Assembly (NCBI RefSeq): GCF_040239565.1
Contig: NZ_JBEHWS010000006.1
Location: 62,001-126,000, forward strand
Direction of reading: 5' to 3'
DNA: 64,000 nucleotides
Source of the DNA: Fulvimarina sp040239565
GTDB taxonomy: Bacteria; Pseudomonadota; Alphaproteobacteria; Rhizobiales; Rhizobiaceae
Below the pieces are notes generated by a model that had not been told where the DNA came from, searched no databases, and worked only from the letters and a program-made list of their open reading frames with translations. A program made the position numbers and the translations under genes. Below, one piece after another: positions 24,730-33,321 of the stretch. The first letter of the stretch is position 1. Each line of letters begins with the position of its first letter.

Positions 24730-24794
24730 TAGAAGAGTTCTAAAGTCGATATCACAAAATAGAACTATTCCAATGTATAAGTAGAACCATTCCA
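24730..24794. promoter_or_regulatory. Three Irr/ICE-type iron boxes in tandem upstream of the imelysin operon
   Basis: Three copies occur: TAGAAGAGTTCTA (24730-24742, perfect), TAGAACTATTCCA (24760-24772) and TAGAACCATTCCA (24782-24794). The latter two each have one changed half-site base. Centres are 30 and 22 bp apart. TTGACA follows at 24811, so the boxes sit upstream of a possible -35. The perfect copy matches the core of the rhizobial Irr/ICE element and the site before hemP. Confidence 0.65.
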
Positions 24795-24928
24795 AAGAGC
24801 TGATTTCTATTTGACAACGCTAACCCTGCCGCTTAGCCGAAAGGGCGGAAGGCGATCGTTTTTGCACTCATCAGACGATCCCTCGACCTTCATCGGACCT
24901 TGACCCCGGCAGGAGATTGACCCGTCCC

Positions 24929-26206
24929 ATGGCCTTTTCAGCATCTCGCGCGTTAGCGCTTTCCGCTTCGATCCTCGCTTTCTCGGCGCCCGCTTTCGCG
25001 CAGGATGTCTCGAAGGAAGCGGTCCTCACCAATTACGCCGACATCGCGCTTGCCGGCTATTCCGATGCGCTGGAGACGGCCAAGGCGCTCGACGCCGCCA
25101 CGGATGAACTGATCGAAAATCCGAGCGAGGAAACGCTCAAGGCGGCGCGTGAGGCGTGGCGCGAGTCGCGGCCGAGCTACCAGCAGACCGAGGTCTTCCG
25201 CTTCGGCAATCCGATTGTCGATGCCTGGGAAGGCCGCGTCAACGCATGGCCGCTCGACGAGGGCCTGATCGATTACGTCGACTCCAGCTACGGCACCGGC
25301 TCGGATTCCAACCAGCTTTACACGGCCAATGTCATCGCCTCCGACGAGGTGACGATCGGCGGTGAGACGGTGGACGTTTCGACGATCACACCTGCCCTCA
25401 TCCAGGACAAATTGCAGGAAGCCGGCGGTATCGAAGCCAATGTGGCGACCGGCTATCACGCCATCGAATTCCTGCTATGGGGCCAGGACCTTAACGGCAC
25501 CGAGGCCGGCGCGGGCGAGCGTCCGGCGACGGACTACGCCTCCGGCGAAGACTGCACCAACGGCGCCTGCGACAAGCGCGGCGAGTATCTCGACGCCGCG
25601 ACCGATCTCCTCGTCTCCGATCTCGAAGAGATGGTTGCGAACTGGGAAGAAGGCGGCGAAGCCCGCGCGGCGCTTCTGGAGGACGAGGACAAGGGCATCA
25701 GCATGATGCTCACCGGCATGGGCTCGCTCTCCTATGGCGAAATGGCCGGCGAACGCATGAAGCTTGGCCTTCTGCTGCATGATCCGGAGGAAGAGCACGA
25801 CTGCTTCTCCGACAACACCCATGTCTCGCATCTCTATGACGTGGTCGGCATCGAGAACGTCTATCTCGGCCGCTACGAGGGTATCGACGGCGAGACGGTG
25901 GAAGGTCCGGCGCTCGCCGATCTCGTCGAAGCCGAGAACGCCGATCTCAACGAAGAGATGAAGGGCGATCTGACCGAAACCCTCGAGGCCATGCGTGCGA
26001 TTTCGGACGCTGCCGAAAACGGCGAGGCCTATGATCAGCAAATCGCCGAAGGCAATACCGAGGGCAACGAGCGCGTGCAGAACGCGGTCGATGGCCTCAT
26101 CGGCCAGACCCGCACCATCGAGCGCATCATCGCCGCTCTCGAAGTCGGCGGCGTCTCGATCGAGGGCTCCGACAGCCTCGACAATACCGATGCGGTGTTC
26201 CAGTAA
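24929..26206 (+). CDS. Imelysin-family periplasmic iron-regulated protein (IrpA-like)
   Basis: The 425-residue protein has a signal peptide ending FSAPAFAQ. It is a helical imelysin/peptidase M75 protein with the GxHxxE motif as GYHAIEF near residue 174, followed by LLWGQD. Imelysins are periplasmic or surface proteins linked to iron; some bind iron and claims of protease activity are unsettled. A second conserved half holds HLYDVVGIENVYLGRYEG. I start at the ATG at 24929; TTG at 24917 sits only 1 nt after AGGAG. It is the first gene of a four-gene cluster under three Irr-type boxes. Confidence 0.88.
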   Translation: MAFSASRALALSASILAFSAPAFAQDVSKEAVLTNYADIALAGYSDALETAKALDAATDELIENPSEETLKAAREAWRESRPSYQQTEVFRFGNPIVDAWEGRVNAWPLDEGLIDYVDSSYGTGSDSNQLYTANVIASDEVTIGGETVDVSTITPALIQDKLQEAGGIEANVATGYHAIEFLLWGQDLNGTEAGAGERPATDYASGEDCTNGACDKRGEYLDAATDLLVSDLEEMVANWEEGGEARAALLEDEDKGISMMLTGMGSLSYGEMAGERMKLGLLLHDPEEEHDCFSDNTHVSHLYDVVGIENVYLGRYEGIDGETVEGPALADLVEAENADLNEEMKGDLTETLEAMRAISDAAENGEAYDQQIAEGNTEGNERVQNAVDGLIGQTRTIERIIAALEVGGVSIEGSDSLDNTDAVFQ

Positions 26207-26321
26207 GCCGGACTACTGATGGTGGCCGCAGCGGTGACGCTGCGGCTGCCGATCCATCGTATGACGGCTTTTCCGACGGCCTTTCCGGCTTTCGGCGGGC
26301 GGAATCTCCCCTCGCTCGGTG

Positions 26322-26451
26322 GTCATCCTCGGGCCCCGTCCCGAGGATCCAGTCGGCTCTGCTCTTCGCGACGGTCCACCGTCACTCCGAACGGCATGAA
26401 CCAGGACGCCTCCACAGCGCTGGATTTTTCGGGACGGAGCCCGAGAATGAC
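26322..26451. repeat. REPIN-like pair of inverted palindromic repeats, copy 2
   Basis: Left unit GTCATCCTCGGGC...CCCGAGGATCCAGTC, right unit GGACGGAGCCCGAG followed by AATGAC, 130 bp overall and nearly the same span as the pair at 5174-5305. It lies in the 345 bp between the first imelysin gene and the di-heme oxidoreductase gene, which otherwise holds nothing I recognise. The paired palindromes could fold into a large hairpin in an mRNA spanning the gap. Confidence 0.7.
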
Positions 26452-26551
26452 GAAGCGGAGGTGAGGAAAGCGGAAAACGTCTGATCCCTTCCGAGCCGAG
26501 AAAGGCCTTGCGGAGAAACGCATCAGAACGAGGAAAGTCGAAACAGACCCC

Positions 26552-28084
26552 ATGTCCAAGTGCCGTATCGCCGCCTTCGCAGCCACCTCCCTCACCGCCC
26601 TCCTCGCCCTGCCACTCGCCACCGCGGCCCTTGGCGACAACTCGCCGACACGTCAGGACCTGAGCGCGGAAGACCTTGAGCGGGTACGTAAGGTCACGGC
26701 GCCGACGACGGATTTCTCCGAGCCCGAAAAATTCGAGACCATGCAAGCGGGGGCCTCGACCTCCACCAAGACCATCAATCAGGACGCCTTCAGTCACGTC
26801 TCGGCCAATCAGAGCTTCGAGGGAGAGGACCGCTTCAAGCTCGGCAATGCGCTCTTCCGCAAGTTCTGGGTCTCCTCCCCCTCCTCGACCGAAGCTTCCG
26901 ACGGGCTCGGTCCGCTCTACAACGCGCGCGCGTGTCAGAGCTGCCACATCAAGGACGGTCGCGGCCGCCCGCCGGTGGAAGGCGAGGACGCGGTCTCAAT
27001 GTTCCTTCGGCTCTCTGTGCCGCCGCACTCCGAGGAAGAGCGCGAAAAACTGCGTTCGAAGGAGCTGACGCGCATCGCCGAACCCACCTATGGCGGCCAG
27101 CTCCAGAATTTTGCCGTACCGGGCTATCAACCCGAAGGCCGCATGGTCATCGACTACGAGGAGATGCCCGTCACACTCGCCGGCGGCACCGAAGTCTCTC
27201 TCCGAAAGCCCTCCTACAGTGTCGCGGACATGAAATACGGGCCGCTCGCCGAAGACGCACTTCTCTCACCGCGCCTGACTCCGCCGATGATCGGCCTTGG
27301 CCTCGTCGAGGCAATCGAGGAGGCCGATATCCGCGCGCTGGCCGATCCGGACGATCGCGACGGCGACGGCATTTCCGGCAAAGTCTCCGAAGCGCGCGAT
27401 CCCGAAACCGGTAAGATCATGCTCGGCCGGTTCGGCTGGAAGGCTACGACGCCCTCGATCAAGGTGCAGAGCGCAGAGGCCTTTTCCGGCGATATCGGCA
27501 TATCGACGCCGCTGAAGACGGACGCCTTCGGCGAATGCTCCAATGCCCAGGAGGACTGCCGCACAGCCCCTTCCGGCGTCCAGGAACGCCTTGGCGAGGT
27601 CGAAGCGCCCGATCCGATCCTCGATCTCGTCGCCTTCTATTCCCGCAATCTCGCGGTGCCCGCGCGGCGTGACGTCGGTGACGAAACGGTTCTGGAAGGC
27701 AAGCAGGCCTTTTACGACGCGGGCTGCACGGCCTGCCATCAGCCGAAATTCGTCACCTCCCGAAACGCCTTGAACAAGGCACAGAGCTTCCAGCTGATCT
27801 GGCCCTATTCGGACTTCCTCCTCCACGACATGGGCGAAGGGCTTGCGGATGACCGCCCGGTCGGCGATGCCTCCGGGAGGGAATGGCGCACGCAGCCGCT
27901 TTGGGGTATCGGGCTGACAGGCGAGGTCAACGGCAATACGTTCTACCTCCACGACGGCCGAGCGCGCACGCTGGAAGAGGCGATCCTCTGGCACGGCGGC
28001 GAGGCGAAGACCGCGCGCGACGCTTATGCCGCCATGGACGCGGCGAGCCGCAAGGCCCTGATCACATTCCTGGAGTCGCTCTGA
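26552..28084 (+). CDS. Di-heme oxidoreductase family protein (DUF1111, c-type cytochrome)
   Basis: The 510-residue product has a signal peptide (about residues 1-27). It has two heme c attachment motifs, CQSCH near residue 128 and CTACH near residue 390, as in the di-heme oxidoreductase family once annotated as thiol oxidoreductase. It should be a periplasmic electron-transfer enzyme, possibly a peroxidase; its physiological substrate is unknown. Further conserved stretches are FGWKATTPSIKVQ and the HDGRARTLEEAILWHGGEA C-terminus. It is flanked by two imelysin genes, and its stop overlaps the next start (TGATG), so translation is coupled. A role in changing the iron redox state for the imelysins is inference. 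Confidence 0.88.
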   Translation: MSKCRIAAFAATSLTALLALPLATAALGDNSPTRQDLSAEDLERVRKVTAPTTDFSEPEKFETMQAGASTSTKTINQDAFSHVSANQSFEGEDRFKLGNALFRKFWVSSPSSTEASDGLGPLYNARACQSCHIKDGRGRPPVEGEDAVSMFLRLSVPPHSEEEREKLRSKELTRIAEPTYGGQLQNFAVPGYQPEGRMVIDYEEMPVTLAGGTEVSLRKPSYSVADMKYGPLAEDALLSPRLTPPMIGLGLVEAIEEADIRALADPDDRDGDGISGKVSEARDPETGKIMLGRFGWKATTPSIKVQSAEAFSGDIGISTPLKTDAFGECSNAQEDCRTAPSGVQERLGEVEAPDPILDLVAFYSRNLAVPARRDVGDETVLEGKQAFYDAGCTACHQPKFVTSRNALNKAQSFQLIWPYSDFLLHDMGEGLADDRPVGDASGREWRTQPLWGIGLTGEVNGNTFYLHDGRARTLEEAILWHGGEAKTARDAYAAMDAASRKALITFLESL

Positions 28085-29211
28085 TGCGCCGACCGAACCG
28101 TCTCGCAGCCGCCCTTCTGGCCGGCCTGATCGCCGCCCCCGGCGCAGCGTTTGCTCAGGATACCGGCGAAGGCGATGCGCCCCGTTCAGCTACGCTGGAC
28201 GACAGCCTTGCACTGGAGACGGTCGCCAGCGCGATCGACGATGCGATCCGGCCGGGCTATCAGGCTTTCGCGGACGCAACGCGTGAAGAGGCTTTAAAGG
28301 TCGAAACCCTGTGCTCGGAGCCGAGCGAAAGCGCATTGTCGAAAGCAAAAGAGGGCTTCGGCGATCTCGTTTCCGCCTTCTCCGGCGTGGAATTCATTCG
28401 CTTCGGCCCAATCCGCGAGGAGAACCGGTTGGAGCGCATCCTGTTCTTTCCCGATCCGCGCGGCGTCACTCGCAGGCAAGTCGAACAGCTGCTCGCAGAA
28501 AAGGACGAGACTGCTGCAGAAGTCGAGACCCTCGCCCAGAAGTCCGTCGCCGTGCAGGGCTTGCCGGCACTTGAATTCGTGCTCTTCGGCGAAGGCTCCG
28601 AAGCGCTTAACGGATCGGACGCCGCCTATCGCTGCGCCTATGGCGCGGCTATTAGCCAAAATCTGGTCAATATGGCAGACGCCATTACCGAGGCGTGGGG
28701 CGATGATAGCGGCATCTACCAACGCCTCACCGCGCCGGAAGCCGACGATCCGGCCTATCGCAGCGCATCCGATTCGATCGGCGAACTCGTCTCCGTCTTC
28801 ACCGACGGTCTGGAGATTATTCGCGACCAGCGCATCCGTCCTGCCCTTGGCGAAGAGGGTAATTCGCCGAAACCCTATCTCTTCCTCGTCAACCGCTCGG
28901 GGAACGCCCTCAATGCGCTCAAGGCCGATTTCGCGGGGCTGAAATCGCTGTTCGAAGCCGCCGGCTTCGCCGAGGTCTTGCCCGAAGAGCAAGTTTATCT
29001 CCAAGACTCGATCGGCCTCGAATTCGAGCAGATCGTCGCGACCCTCGGCGACATCGAAGCGCCGCTCTCCGAGACGGCCGCAAGCGAAGAAACCCGCGGC
29101 AAGCTCGATTACGCGATGATCGCGGCGCGCAGCCTGCGCTCCCAGTTCGAGAACCAGCTCGCTGCTTCCCTCGGCCTCTCCACCGGCTTCTCCTCCCTCG
29201 ACGGAGATTGA
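28084..29211 (+). CDS. Second imelysin-family periplasmic protein
   Basis: The 375-residue product has a signal peptide ending PGAAFAQ and a helical imelysin domain. The GxHxxE motif of the first imelysin is replaced here by GLPALEF near residue 158, so the histidine is lost while the Glu remains. This is the usual state of the second copy in such clusters. The open frame runs on upstream, but the ATG at 28084, overlapping the previous stop, creates the signal peptide. It is followed 6 nt later by the DUF1513 gene. It probably works in the periplasm with the other three products; function not established. Confidence 0.87.
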   Translation: MRRPNRLAAALLAGLIAAPGAAFAQDTGEGDAPRSATLDDSLALETVASAIDDAIRPGYQAFADATREEALKVETLCSEPSESALSKAKEGFGDLVSAFSGVEFIRFGPIREENRLERILFFPDPRGVTRRQVEQLLAEKDETAAEVETLAQKSVAVQGLPALEFVLFGEGSEALNGSDAAYRCAYGAAISQNLVNMADAITEAWGDDSGIYQRLTAPEADDPAYRSASDSIGELVSVFTDGLEIIRDQRIRPALGEEGNSPKPYLFLVNRSGNALNALKADFAGLKSLFEAAGFAEVLPEEQVYLQDSIGLEFEQIVATLGDIEAPLSETAASEETRGKLDYAMIAARSLRSQFENQLAASLGLSTGFSSLDGD

Positions 29212-29217
29212 CCGGCC

Positions 29218-30342
29218 ATGCGCACCCGCTTGGAAACCGCCCTCGTCTCCCGTCGCAGCTTCCTTGCCGGAGCCGGCTCGGCCTTCGCGGCGGGGCTTCT
29301 GCCCCGGCAGGCGGATGCATTCGAGCGAGCCGACGCGCTTTACGCCTCGGCCGTACGCCGGGAGGACGGCAGTTTCGGTTGCGCTGTCTTTGCCGAAGAT
29401 GGGCGCATCGTCTGCGACGTGCCGCTTCCCAATCGCGGCCACGACGTCGCCTTCGATCCCGTCAGCCGCCGCGCCATTGCGTTTGCGCGCCGGCCGCGCA
29501 CCTTCGCGGTCGTCTTCGATCCGCTTTCGGGCGAGATCGAACGCACGCTGACCTCGGCGGAGGGCCGGCACTTCTTCGGCCACGGCTTCTTCTCGCCGGA
29601 CGGCAAGCTGCTCTATGCAACGGAAAACGACTTCGCCGAGGCGCGCGGCCTCATAGGCGTCTACGACGTCGCGCGGGATTTCGCCCGGATCGGCGAATTC
29701 GAGACCCACGGTATGGACACCCACGAGGCGTTGCTGATGCCGGACGGCGAGACGATCGTAGTCGCCAATGGCGGGATCGAGACCCATCCGGATTACGGCC
29801 GCCAGAAGCTGAACATCCCCACCATGGACCCCTCGCTGGTCTTCATCGACCGGCAGACTGGCGACCTCATCAGCCAGCACCGGCTGCCGAACGATCTTCA
29901 CCAGCTCTCGATCCGGCATCTCGCGATCGACGGGAAATCGCGCGTCTGGTTCGGCTGCCAGTACGAGGGCGCAAGTGTCGATGCACCGCAGCTTGCGGGC
30001 TTCGCCTCGCCTGACCGGGGCATGCAGCTCGCCGAACTGCCGCGCGGCCAGCTGGTGCAGCTATCCAATTATGTGGGCTCGGTCGCCGCGAATCGGGACG
30101 GCAGCCGCATCGCGCTCTCATCGCCCGTCGGCGGAACCTTGCTCATTCTCGACGCCGCGAACGCGAATATCGTCGAAGATCGCAAGATGGTGGATGGCTG
30201 CGGCCTTGCCCCCTCCGGCCCCGGCTTCATCGCAACCAGCGGCGAGGGCTTCATCGACGAGGTCGGCCGTCCGGCGCATGAGGCCAGCCGGACAGCCTAC
30301 CACTTCGATAATCACATCCTGTCGCTACGCCGCTCGGCCTGA
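29218..30342 (+). CDS. DUF1513 periplasmic beta-propeller-like protein
   Basis: The 374-residue product starts with a Tat signal (SRRSFLAGAGSAFAAGLLP). It continues as a DUF1513 protein with repeated strands such as GHDVAFDPVSRRAIAFARRP, FFGHGFFSPDGKLLYATEND and THEALLMPDGETIVVANGG, spaced like blades of a propeller. The Tat signal suggests export after folding, perhaps with a cofactor. Function is unknown; it is the constant fourth partner of imelysin / di-heme oxidoreductase clusters, so a role in periplasmic iron handling is likely but unproven. It ends convergently with the xre gene, overlapping it by 31 nt. Confidence 0.87.
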   Translation: MRTRLETALVSRRSFLAGAGSAFAAGLLPRQADAFERADALYASAVRREDGSFGCAVFAEDGRIVCDVPLPNRGHDVAFDPVSRRAIAFARRPRTFAVVFDPLSGEIERTLTSAEGRHFFGHGFFSPDGKLLYATENDFAEARGLIGVYDVARDFARIGEFETHGMDTHEALLMPDGETIVVANGGIETHPDYGRQKLNIPTMDPSLVFIDRQTGDLISQHRLPNDLHQLSIRHLAIDGKSRVWFGCQYEGASVDAPQLAGFASPDRGMQLAELPRGQLVQLSNYVGSVAANRDGSRIALSSPVGGTLLILDAANANIVEDRKMVDGCGLAPSGPGFIATSGEGFIDEVGRPAHEASRTAYHFDNHILSLRRSA

Positions 30343-30731
30343 GAGCTGGGAACCGATCGCCGGCCCCGCGAACGAAGCTCCGCCTTTTCGACAATCGTCA
30401 GGATCTCCGCCCGCTCCTCGGTGTTGAGAAGCCCCATGGTTTCGGCCAGCCGATTGGCGAGGTGAGTAGCGTCCGGCGACAGCCCACCGGTATCGATCGT
30501 CACCCGCGGATGAGATTTTTCCGCAAGGCGCTGAAGCTCTTCCGCCTCGTCCCAGATCACGCCAAGACAGCCGATGATGCGATGGACGAGATCGAAGGTC
30601 GGTTTGCCGCGTCGTCCGTGTTCGAGGGCCGAGAGATAGGCGTTCGAAACACCGATCGCCTTCGCCATCTCGCCCTGTGTCATTCCGCGCTCCCGCCGGA
30701 GCGCCCTGAGATGTTCGCCGAAGGGGGTCAT
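30312..30731 (-). CDS. XRE-family helix-turn-helix regulator
   Basis: The 139-residue protein has an N-terminal Cro/C1-type helix-turn-helix (about residues 6-62) with GMTQGEMAKAIGVSNAYLSA then LEHGRRGKPTF. A helical C-terminal part of about 75 residues follows with no recognised ligand domain. It follows the Smr gene by 10 nt on the same strand, at the end of the Tim44-like / mltA / smr group, an arrangement common in Rhizobiales. Its targets are unknown. Its 3' end overlaps the convergent DUF1513 gene by 31 nt. Confidence 0.88.
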   Translation of the reverse strand: MTPFGEHLRALRRERGMTQGEMAKAIGVSNAYLSALEHGRRGKPTFDLVHRIIGCLGVIWDEAEELQRLAEKSHPRVTIDTGGLSPDATHLANRLAETMGLLNTEERAEILTIVEKAELRSRGRRSVPSSQAERRSDRM

Positions 30732-30741
30732 GTGTGCCGCC

Positions 30742-31284
30742 TCATCCTCGTCTGCGCACCCTTACATAGAGTGCGCCTTCCCCACCATGATGGCGCTCGG
30801 CACTCTCGAAAGCCGAGACCAGCGCACGGAACTCATTCCCGGCGAACCAAAGCGGCACCATGCGCCGCAGAATACCGCGTGAGCCGCCCGGCTTGCCCCG
30901 TCCTGTGATGACGAGCACATGCCGGAAGCCGAGCGCCTGGGCCTGGCGCAGGAAATTCGATAGTGCCGCATGCGCCCGATCCTGGGTCATCTCATGCAGA
31001 TCGATCCGCGCCTCGATAGCGATCCGGCCCTTGGAGATCTTGCGCCGCGTCGGCCGCTCGATTGTCGGCTGCACCTGCATCGGCTTGGGTTGGGTGCGCT
31101 TGGCCGGCAGAGGCGCCAGTGCCGGGCGCGGCTCATGGAGAGCGGGATAAGCTTCTTCTTTCGGGTTCGGCACCGCCTCATTCGGCGCTTTCGGCACGGT
31201 CTTGTCCTTCAGAGGAACGGCCGTCCGCGCAACACTCGCCCACAGACGCTTATCCTCCGGCGAGAGTGTCTTCGAGCGCTTCAT
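30742..31284 (-). CDS. Smr/MutS2-type domain protein
   Basis: The 180-residue protein has a basic, proline-rich N-terminal half. A C-terminal Smr domain (about residues 90-180) follows, with the conserved ARIDLHEMTQDRAHAAL and the loop VITGRGKPGGSRGILRRMVP. Smr domains bind nucleic acids and many nick DNA or cleave RNA; the actual role of the stand-alone form in alphaproteobacteria is unclear. Its start overlaps the mltA stop by four bases (ATGA). Confidence 0.9.
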   Translation of the reverse strand: MKRSKTLSPEDKRLWASVARTAVPLKDKTVPKAPNEAVPNPKEEAYPALHEPRPALAPLPAKRTQPKPMQVQPTIERPTRRKISKGRIAIEARIDLHEMTQDRAHAALSNFLRQAQALGFRHVLVITGRGKPGGSRGILRRMVPLWFAGNEFRALVSAFESAERHHGGEGALYVRVRRRG

Positions 31285-32387
31285 CCGAGAAGCTTCGCCG
31301 CCAGCGGGCGCGGCACCAGCACCGCAAAATCCGCAGCGTGCCTCACTGTGCCGGCGATGTCGCCCGCCTGATCGCCCGAGCCGAGGAAGATATCGGCACG
31401 CGCATTGCCGATAATCGCCGAGCCCGTGTCTTGCGCCACGGCGATCCGTCGATAGGGCGTGCCGTCGATCGTCAGCTCCGGGGCTTCGACGAGATAAGGC
31501 ACGCCATAGGTTGCCCGCTCGCGATCGACGGCGATGGAGGCGAGCGGTGTCAGCGGCACCTTGGCCGCGCCGATCGGACCGAGGCTATTGTCGGTCACGG
31601 CGTGTTCGGCGAAGAAAATGAATGAACGGTTGTGGTCGAAGAGCCAGCGCAGCCGGTGCGGATTGCGATCCAGCCAGCCGCGAATACCCGCCATATCCGC
31701 CTCGGCGAGGGTCAGTTCACCGCTGTCTACCAGCACCTTGCCGATTGCCGTGAAGGGATGACCGGTCTTCGCCGCATAGCCGACGCGGCGGACGCTGCCA
31801 TCGGTCATCCTGAGGCGCGCCGAACCCTGGACGTGGATGAAGAAGGCATCCACCGGACTTTCTAGCCAGACGATCTCCAGCCCCCGTCCACGCAACGCCC
31901 CACGCTCGATCGCAGGCCGATCAAGATATTCTTCCAAAAGCCCCGAAGGTAGACGGCGGGCGAAGCGGAAACTCTCATCCATGCCTGGCGGGCGGTTTAC
32001 CGAATCGACCTTCACCAGATCATCCGGCTTGGCATAAAGCGGCGTCTGGAAAGCACTTGTCTCGACCGGCGATGCTTCAACCTCAGGCTCATAATAGCCG
32101 GTTACGAAGCCCCGCTCGCGTGGCGAATCCGCCTCCGGCTTAAGCTCTAGCGGAACGAAGTGCCGCTGAAAGAATGCCCTAGCATCGGTTTCAGCCAAAT
32201 CGGCCGCCATCTTCAGCGCGGTCTTGGCCGCGTCCTCATAGGCTTTCGGATCAATCCCAAGAGTTCCGGCCTTATACCGGCCTGCGAGCAGTTCCCCCGC
32301 GCTGCGGCGAAACGCAGAGTACGCCTCGACATAGCCGAGATCGTTGTCGGGCAGAACGCCGTCGTCGAGCTTTGAGAACGGCCGCAT
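31281..32387 (-). CDS. mltA: Membrane-bound lytic murein transglycosylase A (MltA)
   Basis: The 368-residue enzyme has the MltA barrel (ERGFVTGYYEPEVEAS near residue 95), the HVQGSARLRMTDGS core, and the 3D domain near the end with VAQDTGSAIIGNARADIFLG, whose aspartates are catalytic. It cleaves the glycan strands of peptidoglycan, forming 1,6-anhydro ends. The start is taken at the ATG 13 nt after the Tim44-like stop. That form lacks a signal peptide or lipobox, and the longer open frame upstream merely overlaps the previous gene without a signal either. Export is therefore unexplained. It is coupled to smr by ATGA. Confidence 0.9.
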   Translation of the reverse strand: MRPFSKLDDGVLPDNDLGYVEAYSAFRRSAGELLAGRYKAGTLGIDPKAYEDAAKTALKMAADLAETDARAFFQRHFVPLELKPEADSPRERGFVTGYYEPEVEASPVETSAFQTPLYAKPDDLVKVDSVNRPPGMDESFRFARRLPSGLLEEYLDRPAIERGALRGRGLEIVWLESPVDAFFIHVQGSARLRMTDGSVRRVGYAAKTGHPFTAIGKVLVDSGELTLAEADMAGIRGWLDRNPHRLRWLFDHNRSFIFFAEHAVTDNSLGPIGAAKVPLTPLASIAVDRERATYGVPYLVEAPELTIDGTPYRRIAVAQDTGSAIIGNARADIFLGSGDQAGDIAGTVRHAADFAVLVPRPLAAKLLG

Positions 32388-32400
32388 CGGGCGGGCGGCG

Positions 32401-33120
32401 TTATTCTTCGGATTCGGTTCCGACCAGCTTCCAGTTCGGATCGCTGGACTTCGCGTCGCGGCCAAAGGTCCAGATGTCGCGGACCTCAACGACCGTTTCC
32501 ATGTCGCCGTCGAGAACGTCACCGTTGGAATTGAGCGTCGCGGAGATCATCTCGGACACGATCCGGATCGTCACGAGCGCCTCGCGGCCGCGAAGTTCTG
32601 CCGAAACGATCTTCGCGTCGTCGATGCCAATGAACGAGGAGCGCATCGTCTCCCCGCTTTCCTCGCGCGCGGCAATGGCCGCCTCAAAGCCTTCGTAGAC
32701 CTCCGGCGAGAGAAGGTTCCGCAGCGTGTTGCGGTCGCCCTGCGCGAAGGCGTCGACCACCATCTCGTAGGCGATCTTGGCACCTTCGAAGAACTCCTTC
32801 GGATCGAAGCTCGGATCGGCGTCCTTGATCTTGCGCAGTTCTTTGTTGAGCGGTGTTCCGGTCTCCGAGACCCGATCGATCTCGGCATAGCGTACACCAG
32901 CCGGAACATCCTCGGCCCTGTCGCTCGTGCGCCGGTTCGGCAGAGTCACGACGTTGTCGCCAGCCGCTTCCTCGCTCTCGCCCTGGCGATCGCGCGAACG
33001 ATCGCGACTATAGGGATCGACGGGCGGTCGCTCGCTGCCAGTCCGCCGGCCAAGGACATTGTAAAGCTGAAAGAGGACGATCGCCGCGAACACGATAATG
33101 AAGATCGTCCCAAAACTCAT
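32401..33120 (-). CDS. Tim44/TimA-family membrane-anchored protein
   Basis: The 239-residue protein has one N-terminal membrane helix (residues 3-22), a charged linker of about 70 residues, and a C-terminal Tim44-like domain (about 95-235) containing DPKEFFEGAKIAYEMVVDAF. In mitochondria Tim44 links the import motor to the translocase. The bacterial TimA proteins are inner-membrane proteins implicated in envelope protein assembly. The gene is the first of the group with mltA, smr and xre, and is divergent from fxsA and secB, a common order in this lineage. Confidence 0.9.
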   Translation of the reverse strand: MSFGTIFIIVFAAIVLFQLYNVLGRRTGSERPPVDPYSRDRSRDRQGESEEAAGDNVVTLPNRRTSDRAEDVPAGVRYAEIDRVSETGTPLNKELRKIKDADPSFDPKEFFEGAKIAYEMVVDAFAQGDRNTLRNLLSPEVYEGFEAAIAAREESGETMRSSFIGIDDAKIVSAELRGREALVTIRIVSEMISATLNSNGDVLDGDMETVVEVRDIWTFGRDAKSSDPNWKLVGTESEE

Positions 33121-33321
33121 AATTCGGCAAATCCTTGGTCTTCTGGTCGTCGTGATTTCTATCGCTTACGGCTTACGTCCATATAAGAGGAACAGGTCCC
33201 GCATTCAAATCATCGGTTTGGCTACCTATCTGAAGAAGAACCGCGCTTTGCCGCAGGCTGTTACGCGAGCGTTCGCGAATGCCTTCCATGCCGGGAAAAC
33301 GCAAGTTCCAGCTTCGAAGAA

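Noticed and set aside
5174..26451. Interpretation of the two ~130-bp repeats as copies of one MITE
   Set aside because: Ends and total length agree, but the inner ~80 bp are unrelated and no target-site duplication is visible. Paired REP units (REPIN-like) fit better.
28294..29919. 541-codon minus-strand open frame
   Set aside because: It is antisense to the second imelysin and DUF1513 genes, both of which have signal peptides and family motifs.
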